Assembly (NCBI GenBank): GCA_017550625.1
Contig: JAFZOL010000004.1
Coordinates: 1 to 43,418 of the forward strand
DNA from: Clostridia bacterium
GTDB lineage: Bacteria; Bacillota; Clostridia; Oscillospirales; Acutalibacteraceae
DNA length: 43,418 bases
Direction: 5' to 3'
The notes below the pieces were generated by a model. It worked only from the letters and a program-made list of their open reading frames with translations, had not been told where the DNA came from and made no database searches. Position 1 is the stretch's first letter, and every line of letters starts with the position of its first letter. Position numbers and translations under genes: made by a program. This document shows, piece by piece, positions 33,363-42,666 of this stretch.

Positions 33363-34225
33363 TGAGGATCGCGTCTGACTGGAAGTCTTATCAGCTGCTC
33401 GACTGCTCCGACGGCGAGCGCCTCGAACGATGGGACCGCTATATCCTGATCCGCCCCGACCCGCAGGTGATCTGGCAAACGCCGCGCCTCGACCCGCTCT
33501 GGAAAAAAGCGGACGCGCGCTATTCCCGCTCGAACACCGGCGGCGGGCATTGGGACGTGTTTACGAAGCTGCCGGACGAGTGGACCGTGCCCTATAAGGA
33601 CCTGTCGTTCCACGTCAAGCCTATGGGCTTCAAGCACACCGGCATCTTCCCCGAGCAGGCCGTCAACTGGGATCTCGTGTCCGTGATCGCGAAAGCGGCG
33701 GGCCGCCCGCTCAAAATGCTCAACCTCTTCGCTTACACCGGCTGCGCCACCGTGAGCGCCCTGAACGCGGGCGTGAGCGTGACGCACGTGGACGCCTCAA
33801 AAGGCATGGTGCAGTGGGCGAAAGAAAACGCGGCCCTGTCCGGCGTCGCCGACAAGCCCGTGCGCTGGCTCGTGGACGACTGCATCAAGTTCGTCGAACG
33901 GGAGATAAGGCGCGGGAACCGCTACGATATCATCGTGATGGATCCGCCCTCTTACGGGCGCGGCCCGGGGGGCGAAGTATGGAAGCTCGAGAGCGAGGTC
34001 TACGCCCTGTGCGAAAAATGCGTGGGGCTCCTCGCCGACGACGCGAAACTGTTTCTTATAAACTCCTATACCACCGGGCTTTCGCCGTCGGTGATGGCAT
34101 ATATCCTCGGGTCGCTCGTGATTCCGAAGCTCGGCGGCAGCGTGTCCGCCGACGAGATCGGGCTGCCCGTCAAAAACACCGGGCTCACGCTGCCGTGCGG
34201 CGCCTCGGCGATCTGGACAAGATAA
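33362..34225 (+). CDS. RlmI/RlmK-like SAM-dependent methyltransferase
   Basis: The 287-residue protein has a class I methyltransferase fold: motif I NLFAYTGCATVSAL (near 120), the acidic second strand THVDAS, and the catalytic-type DPPSYGRG (near 198). This resembles the catalytic half of RlmI/RlmL (23S rRNA methylation). The N-terminal 100 residues are a distinct beta-rich segment (RYILIRPDPQVIW) and no PUA domain is apparent. An rRNA or tRNA base is the likely target but which one is unknown. ATG overlaps the glmM stop (TAATG). Confidence 0.85.
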   Translation: MRIASDWKSYQLLDCSDGERLERWDRYILIRPDPQVIWQTPRLDPLWKKADARYSRSNTGGGHWDVFTKLPDEWTVPYKDLSFHVKPMGFKHTGIFPEQAVNWDLVSVIAKAAGRPLKMLNLFAYTGCATVSALNAGVSVTHVDASKGMVQWAKENAALSGVADKPVRWLVDDCIKFVEREIRRGNRYDIIVMDPPSYGRGPGGEVWKLESEVYALCEKCVGLLADDAKLFLINSYTTGLSPSVMAYILGSLVIPKLGGSVSADEIGLPVKNTGLTLPCGASAIWTR

Positions 34226-34245
34226 ACGCTTTACAAGAGGAACGA

Positions 34246-35103
34246 ATGGAACGAAAAGATCTCCTGTCTTTTCAGCAGGTGCGGTTTACGTATGACGAAG
34301 AAGCCGGGACGCGTCCCGCTTTGCAAGGGATCTCCTTTACGGTGAAAGAAGGGGAGTTCCTCTGCATGCTCGGGCACAACGGCTCGGGCAAGTCTACTGT
34401 CGCGAAGCTCGCGAACGCCCTGCTCGTGCCCGACAGCGGCACGGTCCTCGTGGACGGCGCCGATACCAAAGACCCCGAAAAGCAGCTCGAGATCCGCAAA
34501 ACGGTCGGCATCGTGTTCCAGAACCCCGACAACCAGATCGTGGCGTCGATCGTGGAAGAGGACGTGGCCTTCGGGCCCGAAAACCTCTGCCTGCCGCCCG
34601 AAGAGATCCGCCGCCGCGTGGACGACGCCCTCAAAGCCGTGGATATGTACGATTACCGCCTGCAGGAGACCTACTGCCTGTCGGGCGGGCAGAAGCAGCG
34701 CGTCGCGATCGCCGGCATGATCGCCATGCGCCCGAAATGCGTCATATTCGACGAACCCACCGCCATGCTCGACCCCAAGGGCAGGCGCTCGATCCTCGGC
34801 ACGATCAAAGCCCTCAACCGCGACTTCGGCCTCACCGTGGTGCTGATCACGCACTTTATGGAAGAAGCCGCCGCGGCGGACCGCGTCATCGTGCTCGACG
34901 ACGGCAAGATCCTGCTCGAGGGCTCGCCCCGCGAGGTGTTCTCGCATACCGATACGCTTGTATCAAGCGGGCTTGAAGTCCCCGATACGGCGAAGCTGTG
35001 TTATGAACTCAATCGCCGCGGCGTGCCGATGCCCGCCGACGTGCTCACCGAGGATGAGTTCACGGGGGCCTTCCTCAAACTCTTGAAAGAAAACGGAGCG
35101 TAA
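34246..35103 (+). CDS. ecfA1: Energy-coupling factor transporter ATPase EcfA1
   Basis: The 285-residue ABC ATPase is one of the two motor subunits of a group II ECF importer for vitamins or metals. Walker A is GHNGSGKST near residue 43, the Q-loop lies in VFQNPDNQ, the signature is LSGGQKQR and Walker B is CVIFDEPTAMLD. The ATG at 34246 has AAGAGGAA upstream; the open frame begins far earlier only in the shadow of the methyltransferase gene. It is followed by ecfA2 after one base. Confidence 0.95.
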   Translation: MERKDLLSFQQVRFTYDEEAGTRPALQGISFTVKEGEFLCMLGHNGSGKSTVAKLANALLVPDSGTVLVDGADTKDPEKQLEIRKTVGIVFQNPDNQIVASIVEEDVAFGPENLCLPPEEIRRRVDDALKAVDMYDYRLQETYCLSGGQKQRVAIAGMIAMRPKCVIFDEPTAMLDPKGRRSILGTIKALNRDFGLTVVLITHFMEEAAAADRVIVLDDGKILLEGSPREVFSHTDTLVSSGLEVPDTAKLCYELNRRGVPMPADVLTEDEFTGAFLKLLKENGA

Positions 35104-35104
35104 T

Positions 35105-35965
35105 ATGCCCATACTCGAAGCCAAAGGGATATCTTTCGGATACGGGCATCACACGCCCTTCGAAAAACAAGCTGTAAGAAACGTCTCTTTTTCGGTCGAA
35201 AAAGGGGAGTGCCTCGCCGTGATCGGGCACACCGGTTCCGGCAAATCCACGCTCATGCAGATGCTCAACGGCCTTCTGAAGCCCGAAGAGGGGCAGGTAC
35301 TGCTGAACGGCGAGGATATCAACCGCAGCAAGAAAACCGCCGCCGCGGCGCGTTTCAGGGTCGGGCTGTGCTTCCAGTACCCCGAATACCAGCTTTTCGG
35401 CGAAACCTCGGCCGAGGATATCGCCTTCGGCCCGAAAAACATGGGCCTTGCGGCCGATGAGATCCGCCGCCGCGTGAAAGACGCCGCCTCGATCGTGGGC
35501 CTGCCCGAAGAGAAGCTCAGCGTCTCTCCCTTCGATCTCTCAGGCGGGCAGAAGCGCCGCTGCGCGATCGCCGGCGTGATCGCCATGGAGCCTGAAATCC
35601 TGATCCTCGACGAGCCCATCGCGGGCCTCGACCCCGCGGGCAGGGAAGAGATCCTCGATCTCATCCGCCGTTACCGCGCCGAAAACGGCGCCACCGTGAT
35701 CATCGTGACGCACAGTATGGAAACGGCCGCCGAGATCGCCGACCGCGTGCTCGTGCTCGACCGCGGCAGCGTCGCCCTCACCGGCACGCCGGCCGAGATC
35801 TTCTCCGACCCCGAAAAACTCAATTCCATCGGGCTTGACGTGCCCTCGTTCACCCGTATCATCGCCGCGATCAGAAAGGCGGGCGTTCCCGTTGAGGACG
35901 CCTACACCCTGTCCGCAGCTGCCGACGTCCTCTCGTCGCTCTGGAAGGGGGGACGCGCCACGTGA
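35105..35965 (+). CDS. ecfA2: Energy-coupling factor transporter ATPase EcfA2
   Basis: The 286-residue second ATPase has Walker A GHTGSGKST near residue 41, Q-loop CFQYPEYQLF, signature DLSGGQKRR and Walker B ILILDEPIAGLD. FQYPEYQLF is characteristic of EcfA2 rather than EcfA1. Its stop overlaps the ecfT start (GTGA). The substrate-binding S components are encoded elsewhere. Confidence 0.95.
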   Translation: MPILEAKGISFGYGHHTPFEKQAVRNVSFSVEKGECLAVIGHTGSGKSTLMQMLNGLLKPEEGQVLLNGEDINRSKKTAAAARFRVGLCFQYPEYQLFGETSAEDIAFGPKNMGLAADEIRRRVKDAASIVGLPEEKLSVSPFDLSGGQKRRCAIAGVIAMEPEILILDEPIAGLDPAGREEILDLIRRYRAENGATVIIVTHSMETAAEIADRVLVLDRGSVALTGTPAEIFSDPEKLNSIGLDVPSFTRIIAAIRKAGVPVEDAYTLSAAADVLSSLWKGGRAT

Positions 35966-36810
35966 TCAAGGATATCACCATCGGCCAGTTCTTCCCTGGG
36001 CAGTCTTTTATCCATAAGCTCGACCCGCGCGCGAAGATCGTGCTGCTCATCGTTTATATCGTCACCCTGTTCCTGTGCAAAAGCTTCTTTTCGCTCGCGC
36101 TGATGCTGGCGTTCGCGATCACAGCAGTGCTGCTGTCACGCGTGTCGCCGAAGATGATCTGGAAAAGCATGAAGGCGATCGTTATTTTGCTCGTGTTCAC
36201 CGCTGTTTTGCAGATCGTGTACAATGACAAGGGCGACGTACTCTGGAAGCCGTTTGAGAACAGTTCCTTCGCCGTCACCACGGGCGGCGTGTACGCTGCG
36301 GTGTTCCTGATCGTGCGCATCTGCGCGCTGATCCTGCTTACGTCGCTGCTGACCTACACCACCTCGGCAACGCTTCTCACCGACGCGATCGAAAAACTGT
36401 TGTCGCCGTTGAAGCTGCTGCGCATCCCCGTGCACTCGCTCGCGATGATGATGACGATCGCCCTCAGGTTCATCCCGACGCTTTTGCGCGAGATCGACAT
36501 CATCATGAGCGCGCAGAAGGCCCGCGGCGCCATGCTCGATTCCGGCGGCCTCGGGCAGCGCCTCAAGGCGCTCACTTCGGTGTTCGTGCCGCTGCTCGTC
36601 TCATCGTTCCGCCGCGCCGCGGAGCTCGCCACGGCCATGGAATGCCGCTGCTATACCGACGGCGCGAACCGCACCCGCATGCGCAGGATGCGCTTTACGT
36701 GGCGCGATCTCGTCGCCGCCCTCACGCTCGCGGCGTTCGCCGCCGCGGTGATCTTCACGAGCTTTTATCCGATCGCTCAAACTTTGATCTTTCAACCGGT
36801 GATCACATGA
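35962..36810 (+). CDS. ecfT: Energy-coupling factor transporter transmembrane protein EcfT
   Basis: The 282-residue protein has a short N-terminal GQFFPGQSFIHKLDPRAKI block, about five to six membrane spans and the two coupling-helix motifs with conserved ARG (SAQKARGAMLD near 183 and ATAMECRCYTDG near 222). It links the EcfA1/EcfA2 motors to exchangeable S components. The start is GTG at 35962, preceded by GGGGGGA inside ecfA2. The TGA overlaps the truA ATG. Confidence 0.94.
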   Translation: MIKDITIGQFFPGQSFIHKLDPRAKIVLLIVYIVTLFLCKSFFSLALMLAFAITAVLLSRVSPKMIWKSMKAIVILLVFTAVLQIVYNDKGDVLWKPFENSSFAVTTGGVYAAVFLIVRICALILLTSLLTYTTSATLLTDAIEKLLSPLKLLRIPVHSLAMMMTIALRFIPTLLREIDIIMSAQKARGAMLDSGGLGQRLKALTSVFVPLLVSSFRRAAELATAMECRCYTDGANRTRMRRMRFTWRDLVAALTLAAFAAAVIFTSFYPIAQTLIFQPVIT

Positions 36811-37553
36811 ACTATTTGCTGACCCTGATGTTCGACGGCTCGTATTTCCACGGCTGGCAGACGCAGAAAAACGCGTATTCGGTGCAGGAAAACCTTGAAG
36901 ACGCCATCGAAAAGCTGTTCGGCGAGCGCGTGCGCGTGCAGGGCTGCAGCCGGACCGACGCGGGCGTGCACGCCCGTTCGTTCAAGGCCAATTTCTCGAC
37001 GCAGAAGGAAATGCCGTGCGAGACCGTCATCAGCGGACTCAATTTCTTCCTGCACGAGGCCGTGTCCGTCCAGACCTGCGTGACCGTGCCCGATGCGTTC
37101 AACGCGCGGTTCGACTGCGCCTCGAAGGAATACGAATACGTCTTTTACGTCGGCAGGGAGCGCAACCCGTTTTATAAGAACAGGGCATCACACGTCAAGC
37201 ACGCCCTCGACGTGCCGCTCATGGACCGCGAGGCGAAATGTTTTCTCGGCACGCACGATTTTTCGGCGTTCTGCGCCGCCGGTTCCTCCGTTTTATCGAA
37301 CGTGAGAACGGTGACCGAGGCGGAAGTGACCGCCCGCGGCGACCTCGTGGTGTTCCGCGTGCGGGCGGACGGCTTCCTTTACAACATGGTGCGCATCATG
37401 GCCGGCACGCTTTTGTATATCTCAGAGGGCAAGATCCCGCCCGGCGAGATCCCGGCGATCCTGTCGTCAAAGGACAGGACGCTCGCGGGCAAGACCGCCC
37501 CGCCCGAGGGGCTGTATCTGAATCAGGTGTTTTATAAGGAGGGGAGTCTGTGA
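36807..37553 (+). CDS. truA: tRNA pseudouridine(38-40) synthase TruA
   Basis: The 248-residue enzyme converts uridine 38, 39 or 40 of tRNA anticodon arms to pseudouridine. The catalytic aspartate is D51 in GCSRTDAGVHAR; the C-terminal FLYNMVRIMAG lies near residue 190. ATG overlaps the ecfT stop by 4 bases (ATGA). The ecfA1-ecfA2-ecfT-truA order is the classical Firmicutes arrangement, although the usual ribosomal protein genes upstream are absent. Confidence 0.96.
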   Translation: MNYLLTLMFDGSYFHGWQTQKNAYSVQENLEDAIEKLFGERVRVQGCSRTDAGVHARSFKANFSTQKEMPCETVISGLNFFLHEAVSVQTCVTVPDAFNARFDCASKEYEYVFYVGRERNPFYKNRASHVKHALDVPLMDREAKCFLGTHDFSAFCAAGSSVLSNVRTVTEAEVTARGDLVVFRVRADGFLYNMVRIMAGTLLYISEGKIPPGEIPAILSSKDRTLAGKTAPPEGLYLNQVFYKEGSL

Positions 37554-38878
37554 AAAAAGATAAGGATTTTCAGTATCTTGAGGATCTGCTGCGCGATCCC
37601 GCGGAGATCATGAAAGAAGAGGAAGAGAAAAGGCGCGAAGAGCCCGAGGCGGATGACGAAGCCCCGGACGTGCCCGAAGACTACGCCGAAGAAACCGAAG
37701 AACCGCTCCCCGGCAAAAAGAAAAAGAGCCCCGCGCAGAAAAAAAGACCCGAGATCGCGCCGAAGCTCAAGGTTTTGGCCGTGCTCCTTCTTATCGTCGC
37801 GATCATCGTCGGCGCCGTATACGGGGTGTCGGCGCTCATCAAAAAGGCAAACTCCTCGTTCATCAACGGCGCGTCGGTGTTTTACCCGATCGCGTCGGAC
37901 AGCGTCCTCTCGCTCTACCCCTATCCCGAAGGCGTCATCGTGCTCACGGGCAACTCGGTCGAATACGTCGACGCCACGGGCAAGCTGATCGAAAAGAACA
38001 CGCATCTCTACGCGTCGCCCGTTCTAAAATCCTCCGGCAAGCACGTCCTGCTCTATGATAAGGGCGGGCGCGACCTCAGGCTCGAGAAGAACGCGCGCGT
38101 CGTTACCACGGTATCCGCCGACGCCGAGATCAGCAACGGCGCGATCGCGCCGAACGGCACATTCGCCTACGTGCTCAACGCCGACGGCGTTTACCAGACG
38201 CACATCTACGTGTATACCGCGGGCGAGAAAAAGCTGTTCGAGTGGGGCGGCCCCGATTATCTGATCGACATCGCCCTGTCCGACAACGGCAAAAAGGTCG
38301 CGTTCAGCATGCTCCAGGTGAAGGACGCCTCTTATATCACGAACGTCTACGTCTACGATATCGCGTCCGAGAAAAAGACGCTGCTCGGCTCGTGTTCGTT
38401 CGACGCCGAGGCCGCTTACTGCGTGCGCTTTTTGTCGAACAAAGAGGTCGCGATCCTCACGGGCAACGGCGTTTACCGCATGAACGCCGACGGCGAGACG
38501 GAGACGCTCAGCACCTTCTCGTCCAACGAGCTCAAGCACACCGTCGTGAGCCCCGGCAAGCTGACCGCCGTCGCCTTGAACCTCTTCGGCAACGAAAAGA
38601 ACACCGAGGTCCGGTTCTTCGATAAAAAACTGAACGAAGCGTTTACGCTGAACTACGGCGAAACGGTCCTGTCGATGAGCGCCTCCGGCTCCGACACGGC
38701 AATGCAGTTTGCCGACCGCATCCTCGTCGTTGACCACGAAGGCGAAGAGACCGGCAACATCCCGCTCACGGAGTCGTGCTACAAGATCCTCCTCAACGAC
38801 GACCGCGTGTATATCCTGACCGCGAACGGCCTCAAGTGTTACGATTCGGATTACACGGCGCCGGACGAGGCAGAATAA
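37550..38878 (+). CDS. DUF5711 family membrane-anchored protein
   Basis: The 442-residue protein has a charged, probably disordered cytoplasmic N-terminus (1-70, rich in E and K), one membrane span (VLAVLLLIVAIIVGAVYGV, about 75-95) and a long extracellular region. That region has repeated beta strands (KHVLLYDKGG, GTFAYVLNADG, KKVAFSMLQV, RVYILTANGL) that look like a beta-propeller. This matches DUF5711, common in clostridial genomes and of unknown function. Start GTG 37550 overlaps the truA stop (GTGA), with GGAGGGGAG upstream. The position before cvpA and pgsA suggests an envelope-related role. Confidence 0.85.
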   Translation: MKKDKDFQYLEDLLRDPAEIMKEEEEKRREEPEADDEAPDVPEDYAEETEEPLPGKKKKSPAQKKRPEIAPKLKVLAVLLLIVAIIVGAVYGVSALIKKANSSFINGASVFYPIASDSVLSLYPYPEGVIVLTGNSVEYVDATGKLIEKNTHLYASPVLKSSGKHVLLYDKGGRDLRLEKNARVVTTVSADAEISNGAIAPNGTFAYVLNADGVYQTHIYVYTAGEKKLFEWGGPDYLIDIALSDNGKKVAFSMLQVKDASYITNVYVYDIASEKKTLLGSCSFDAEAAYCVRFLSNKEVAILTGNGVYRMNADGETETLSTFSSNELKHTVVSPGKLTAVALNLFGNEKNTEVRFFDKKLNEAFTLNYGETVLSMSASGSDTAMQFADRILVVDHEGEETGNIPLTESCYKILLNDDRVYILTANGLKCYDSDYTAPDEAE

Positions 38879-38891
38879 GAGAGGTGGGTTT

Positions 38892-39572
38892 ATGGTCATT
38901 GATCTGTTGTGTCTTGCCCTGATCGCCCTGGTCGTGTGGACCTGCGCGCGCAAAGGCATCTTCATCGTGATCCTGCACGTGCTGTCATACGTCATCGCGG
39001 GCGTGCTCGCGAAAATCTCGGCGCCGGAGCTCGCGAAGTATATCTACGACGCGTTCCTGCACCAGCGGATGCTCAATAAGCTCGCTACCGTCCTGCCGAG
39101 CGGCTCGGTCGGCGGCGGCGTGAACGAGGTGATCGACGCCGTCGTGCAGGGGCTGCCCGAAAAGGTGCGTCCCATCGCGGATTTTCTGAAGCTGATCCCC
39201 ACCGAAAGTGCGAAAAACGAGCTCTCCGGGGTGCTCACCGTCTCCCAGATCGAGGGGCAGTACGTGGCTCCAATTGTAACAAAAGTGGCAACTTTTATTA
39301 CAATGGTCCTGCTCTTCATCGTGATCTCTGTTATACTCAGACTGGTATCAGCTTGGATCAACGCGGCGCTTTTTGAAAAACGCGAAGGCGGGGCCCTTTA
39401 CACCGCCAACAAAGTGGGCGGCGGGCTTCTGGGCCTTGTCAAGGGGGCGATCCCCGTCGCGTTCATCGGCGTTATCCTGATCCTTGCTGCGCCCGTGATC
39501 AACAACGAGTTTTTGCTGAGCCAGGTGAACGGCTCGTATCTTTGCAGGTTCCTTGCGAATCTGTTAGTGTGA
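38892..39572 (+). CDS. CvpA family membrane protein
   Basis: The 226-residue protein has four hydrophobic spans (about 1-40, 132-160 and 180-205), with a charged loop between the second and third. This matches the CvpA (colicin V production) family, whose members affect envelope integrity. AGAGAGG precedes the ATG. Within the coding sequence lies an AT-rich inverted repeat (39273-39304) unlike its surroundings. Confidence 0.85.
   Translation: MVIDLLCLALIALVVWTCARKGIFIVILHVLSYVIAGVLAKISAPELAKYIYDAFLHQRMLNKLATVLPSGSVGGGVNEVIDAVVQGLPEKVRPIADFLKLIPTESAKNELSGVLTVSQIEGQYVAPIVTKVATFITMVLLFIVISVILRLVSAWINAALFEKREGGALYTANKVGGGLLGLVKGAIPVAFIGVILILAAPVINNEFLLSQVNGSYLCRFLANLLV
39273..39304. repeat. 14-bp near-perfect inverted repeat inside cvpA
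   Basis: ATTGTAACAAAAGT and ACTTTTATTACAAT are inverted copies with 13 of 14 positions pairing around a GGCA loop. It is an AT-rich island in a GC-rich gene. It could be a repressor operator, an RNA stem or a chance consequence of the coded membrane helix. Confidence 0.75.
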
Positions 39573-39588
39573 AAAGGAGAAAGAGGAA

Positions 39589-40338
39589 ATGGAACATACG
39601 CCTGAAACCACCAAGAAACAGGAAACCGAAGGCCTGTTCGACAACGTCTGGACGGTGCCGAATCTGCTGTCCTTCATCCGCATCCTACTGATCCCCGTGT
39701 TCGCCGTCCTGTTTTATAAGGGCCAGCACGAAGACAAAGGGATCTATCTGCTCTGGGCCGTCGTGGTGCTCGCCCTTTCGGGCCTCAGCGACTTTTTCGA
39801 CGGCAAGATCGCCCGCCGCTTCAATCAGGTAAGCGCTTTGGGCAAGCTGCTCGACCCCATCGCCGATAAGCTCACGCAGGCCACGATCGCCGTCATGCTG
39901 TTCTTCACGTTCCTGCACGCCGAAAACCAGACACTGCACCTGTTCGCGTGGGTGTTCCTGCTGTTCATCGTAAAAGAGCTCGTCATGCTGATCGGCGGCC
40001 TTCTGATGCTGATGTACGATATCCGTCCCGGCGCGGCCGAGATCTTCGGCAAAGCCGCCACGATGGTGTTTTATCTCGTGATGATCGCGATCATGGCGTT
40101 CGGGCCCGAGATCGGCGCGTTCAGCGTGCGTGACGGCGCGATCGTACAGATCTTCACGCTGCCAAACGCCGTGATGATGGTGCTCGTCGTCGTTGCCGTG
40201 ATCATGACCTTCACCGCGTTCTTCAGCTACATGCCCGAAACGCACCGTCAGGTCAAAGAGCGTTTTTCGCCCGAGGGCAAGGCCCGCGTGCAGGCGGAAA
40301 AAGAAAAGAAAGCCGCGTTGAAAAACGCCGGCAAATAA
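39589..40338 (+). CDS. pgsA: CDP-diacylglycerol-glycerol-3-phosphate 3-phosphatidyltransferase
   Basis: The 249-residue membrane enzyme makes phosphatidylglycerol phosphate from CDP-diacylglycerol and glycerol-3-phosphate. The CDP-alcohol phosphotransferase motif is visible from residue 64 as DFFDGKIARR, then ALGKLLDPIADK. About five membrane spans are seen. A long basic C-terminal tail (about 225-249, rich in K and R) is cytoplasmic. AAAGGAGA lies 10 bases before the ATG. Confidence 0.94.
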   Translation: MEHTPETTKKQETEGLFDNVWTVPNLLSFIRILLIPVFAVLFYKGQHEDKGIYLLWAVVVLALSGLSDFFDGKIARRFNQVSALGKLLDPIADKLTQATIAVMLFFTFLHAENQTLHLFAWVFLLFIVKELVMLIGGLLMLMYDIRPGAAEIFGKAATMVFYLVMIAIMAFGPEIGAFSVRDGAIVQIFTLPNAVMMVLVVVAVIMTFTAFFSYMPETHRQVKERFSPEGKARVQAEKEKKAALKNAGK

Positions 40339-40350
40339 GGAAGGATCCAT

Positions 40351-42666
40351 ATGAAGCTTTGTTCGAGATGCAAAAAGAATCCCGCCGTCATCTTCATCTC
40401 CAAGATCGAAGGGGATAAGACCACGCAGGAGGGCCTCTGCATCAAATGCGCCATGGAACTCAATATCGGTCCGATCAAAGACATCCTCTCGAAGATGGGC
40501 GTCACCGAGGACGATATCGACAGCCTGAACGAACAGTTCGGGCAGGCGTTCGGCACGGATGAAAGCGGTTTTGAAAGCGGCGGCGCGCCCTCGTTCCCGT
40601 TTCTGCAGGGGCTGTTCGGCAACGCCGGCGCGATGATGAATAAAGACGACGGCGATGACGACGTCGATCTCCCGGCCGAGAGCGTCGAAGAGAAGACCGG
40701 CGCGAAGAAAGAGCGCGCGGGTTCCAAAAAGAAAAAAGACAAAGACAAGGGGAACAGAAAGTTCCTCGAGCAATACTGCAACAACCTCACCCGCAGGGCC
40801 AAAGAGGGCAAGATCGACCGCATCGTCGGTCGGCAGGAAGAGATCTCGCGCGCCATCCAGATTTTGTGCAGGCGCACGAAAAACAATCCCTGCCTGATCG
40901 GCGAGCCCGGCGTCGGCAAGACCGCCATCGCCGAAGGCCTCGCGCTACGCATCGCCCGGGGCGAAGTGCCCGCGAAGCTGCTCGAAAAAGAGATCCATCT
41001 GCTCGATCTCACGGCGCTCGTTGCGGGCACGCAGTTCCGCGGCCAGTTCGAGAGCCGCATCAAGGGCCTCATCGACGAGGTCAAGGCCGACGGCAACGTC
41101 ATCCTGTTCATCGACGAGGTGCACAATCTCGTCGGCGCGGGCGACGCCGAGGGCTCGATGAACGCCGCAAACATCCTCAAGCCCGCCCTTTCGAGAGGCG
41201 AGATCCAGGTGATCGGCGCCACCACATTCACCGAATACCGCAAGCACATCGAAAAAGACGCCGCGCTCGAGCGCCGCTTCCAGCCCATCAAGGTCGAAGA
41301 GCCCTCGATCGACGACGCCTATCAGATGCTGCTCGGCATCAAGGATTATTATGAAAAATACCACCGCGTGCGCATCTCCGACACGCTGTGCTACAGGATC
41401 GTCACGCTGTCCGAGCGCTATATCACCGAGCGGTTTTTGCCCGACAAGGCGATCGACCTTTTGGACGAGGCCTGCACCTGCGCGAACCTGCGCAACAAGG
41501 CCATCGCCGAATATGAGCTCGCGCTCAAGGAGCTCGACGAGCTGCGCGAGAACGAGGCCGAGCTGACCGCGAACGAGAACCCCGATTACGAGAACATCGC
41601 GAAGGTCCGTTCCGAGATCCTGCAAAAAGAGCAGGCCGTCGCCGTGCTCGAAGAGAAGGCGAGCGATAACTACGTGACCGAAGAGGATGTCGCGCGCGTG
41701 ATCAGCCTGTCCACCGGCATCCCTGTGAACAAGATCGTCGACAGCGACATGAGCAAGCTCATGCACATGGCCGAGCACCTCAAATCCCGCATCATCGGCC
41801 AGGACGAGGCCGTGGACGCCGTGTGCGCCGCCATCCGCCGCGCCCGCGTGCAGCTGAGCCCCGTCAAGCGCCCCGCGTCGTTCATCTTCGTCGGGCCCAC
41901 GGGCGTCGGCAAGACCGAGCTTGTCAAGCAGCTCTCGAAAGAGCTGTTCGATACCCCCGAAACGCTCATCCGGCTCGATATGTCCGAGTTCATGGAAAAG
42001 CACAGCGTCTCGCGCCTGATCGGTTCGCCGCCCGGCTACGTCGGCTACGACGAGGCAGGCCAGCTGACCGAAAAGGTCCGCAGAAAGCCCTATTCCGTGA
42101 TCCTCTTCGACGAGATCGAAAAGGCGCATCCGGACGTAATGAACATCCTGCTGCAGATCCTCGACGAGGGCAAGACCAACGACGCGCAGGGCAGAACGAT
42201 CAGCTTCGCGAACGCCGTGATCATCATGACCTCCAACGCCGGCAGCGAGCGCAGCGAGACCCTTCTCGGCTTCGGCGCGGACAAGAACACGGCGAACAAA
42301 GAAAAAACGCTCAAGGCGCTGCGCGATTTCCTGCGCCCCGAGTTCATCGGCAGGGTGGACGAGGTGATCGCCTTCAACTCCCTCACGCCCGAGGATTACG
42401 AGAAGATCGCCGATATCCTCATCCGCGAGTTCGAGCCCTCGCTGCGCGACAAGGGCGTGAAGCTCACGATCGGCGAAAACGTCGCCGCCACGGTCGCGAA
42501 GAAGAGCGCCGACGGCACGCGCGGCGCGAGAGACCTGAGGCACTTTATCCGCCGCGCGATCGAAGACCCGATCGCCAATATCCTTGTGGAACGCTACGAC
42601 CGCGATGTCAACGAGATCGTGATCGAAGCCGAAAACGACGAGATCAAGGTGCGCTGCCTGCCGTAA
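40351..42666 (+). CDS. ClpE-like AAA+ unfoldase (Clp ATPase) with N-terminal zinc finger
   Basis: The 771-residue Hsp100 protein feeds substrates to ClpP. The N-terminus has a zinc finger C4-C7/C30-C33 (CSRCKKNP, CIKCA), as in ClpE and in UvrB/McsA-type proteins. It lacks the double Clp_N repeat of ClpC. An acidic and basic low-complexity linker at about 90-140 follows. D1 has Walker A GEPGVGKTAIAEG near 188 and VHNLVGAG near 255. D2 has GPTGVGKTEL near 512 and FDEIEKAHP near 588. A middle domain (about 395-440) is shorter than in ClpB. AAGGA precedes the ATG, 12 bases after pgsA. A terminator begins inside the gene and includes its stop. Confidence 0.88.
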   Translation: MKLCSRCKKNPAVIFISKIEGDKTTQEGLCIKCAMELNIGPIKDILSKMGVTEDDIDSLNEQFGQAFGTDESGFESGGAPSFPFLQGLFGNAGAMMNKDDGDDDVDLPAESVEEKTGAKKERAGSKKKKDKDKGNRKFLEQYCNNLTRRAKEGKIDRIVGRQEEISRAIQILCRRTKNNPCLIGEPGVGKTAIAEGLALRIARGEVPAKLLEKEIHLLDLTALVAGTQFRGQFESRIKGLIDEVKADGNVILFIDEVHNLVGAGDAEGSMNAANILKPALSRGEIQVIGATTFTEYRKHIEKDAALERRFQPIKVEEPSIDDAYQMLLGIKDYYEKYHRVRISDTLCYRIVTLSERYITERFLPDKAIDLLDEACTCANLRNKAIAEYELALKELDELRENEAELTANENPDYENIAKVRSEILQKEQAVAVLEEKASDNYVTEEDVARVISLSTGIPVNKIVDSDMSKLMHMAEHLKSRIIGQDEAVDAVCAAIRRARVQLSPVKRPASFIFVGPTGVGKTELVKQLSKELFDTPETLIRLDMSEFMEKHSVSRLIGSPPGYVGYDEAGQLTEKVRRKPYSVILFDEIEKAHPDVMNILLQILDEGKTNDAQGRTISFANAVIIMTSNAGSERSETLLGFGADKNTANKEKTLKALRDFLRPEFIGRVDEVIAFNSLTPEDYEKIADILIREFEPSLRDKGVKLTIGENVAATVAKKSADGTRGARDLRHFIRRAIEDPIANILVERYDRDVNEIVIEAENDEIKVRCLP

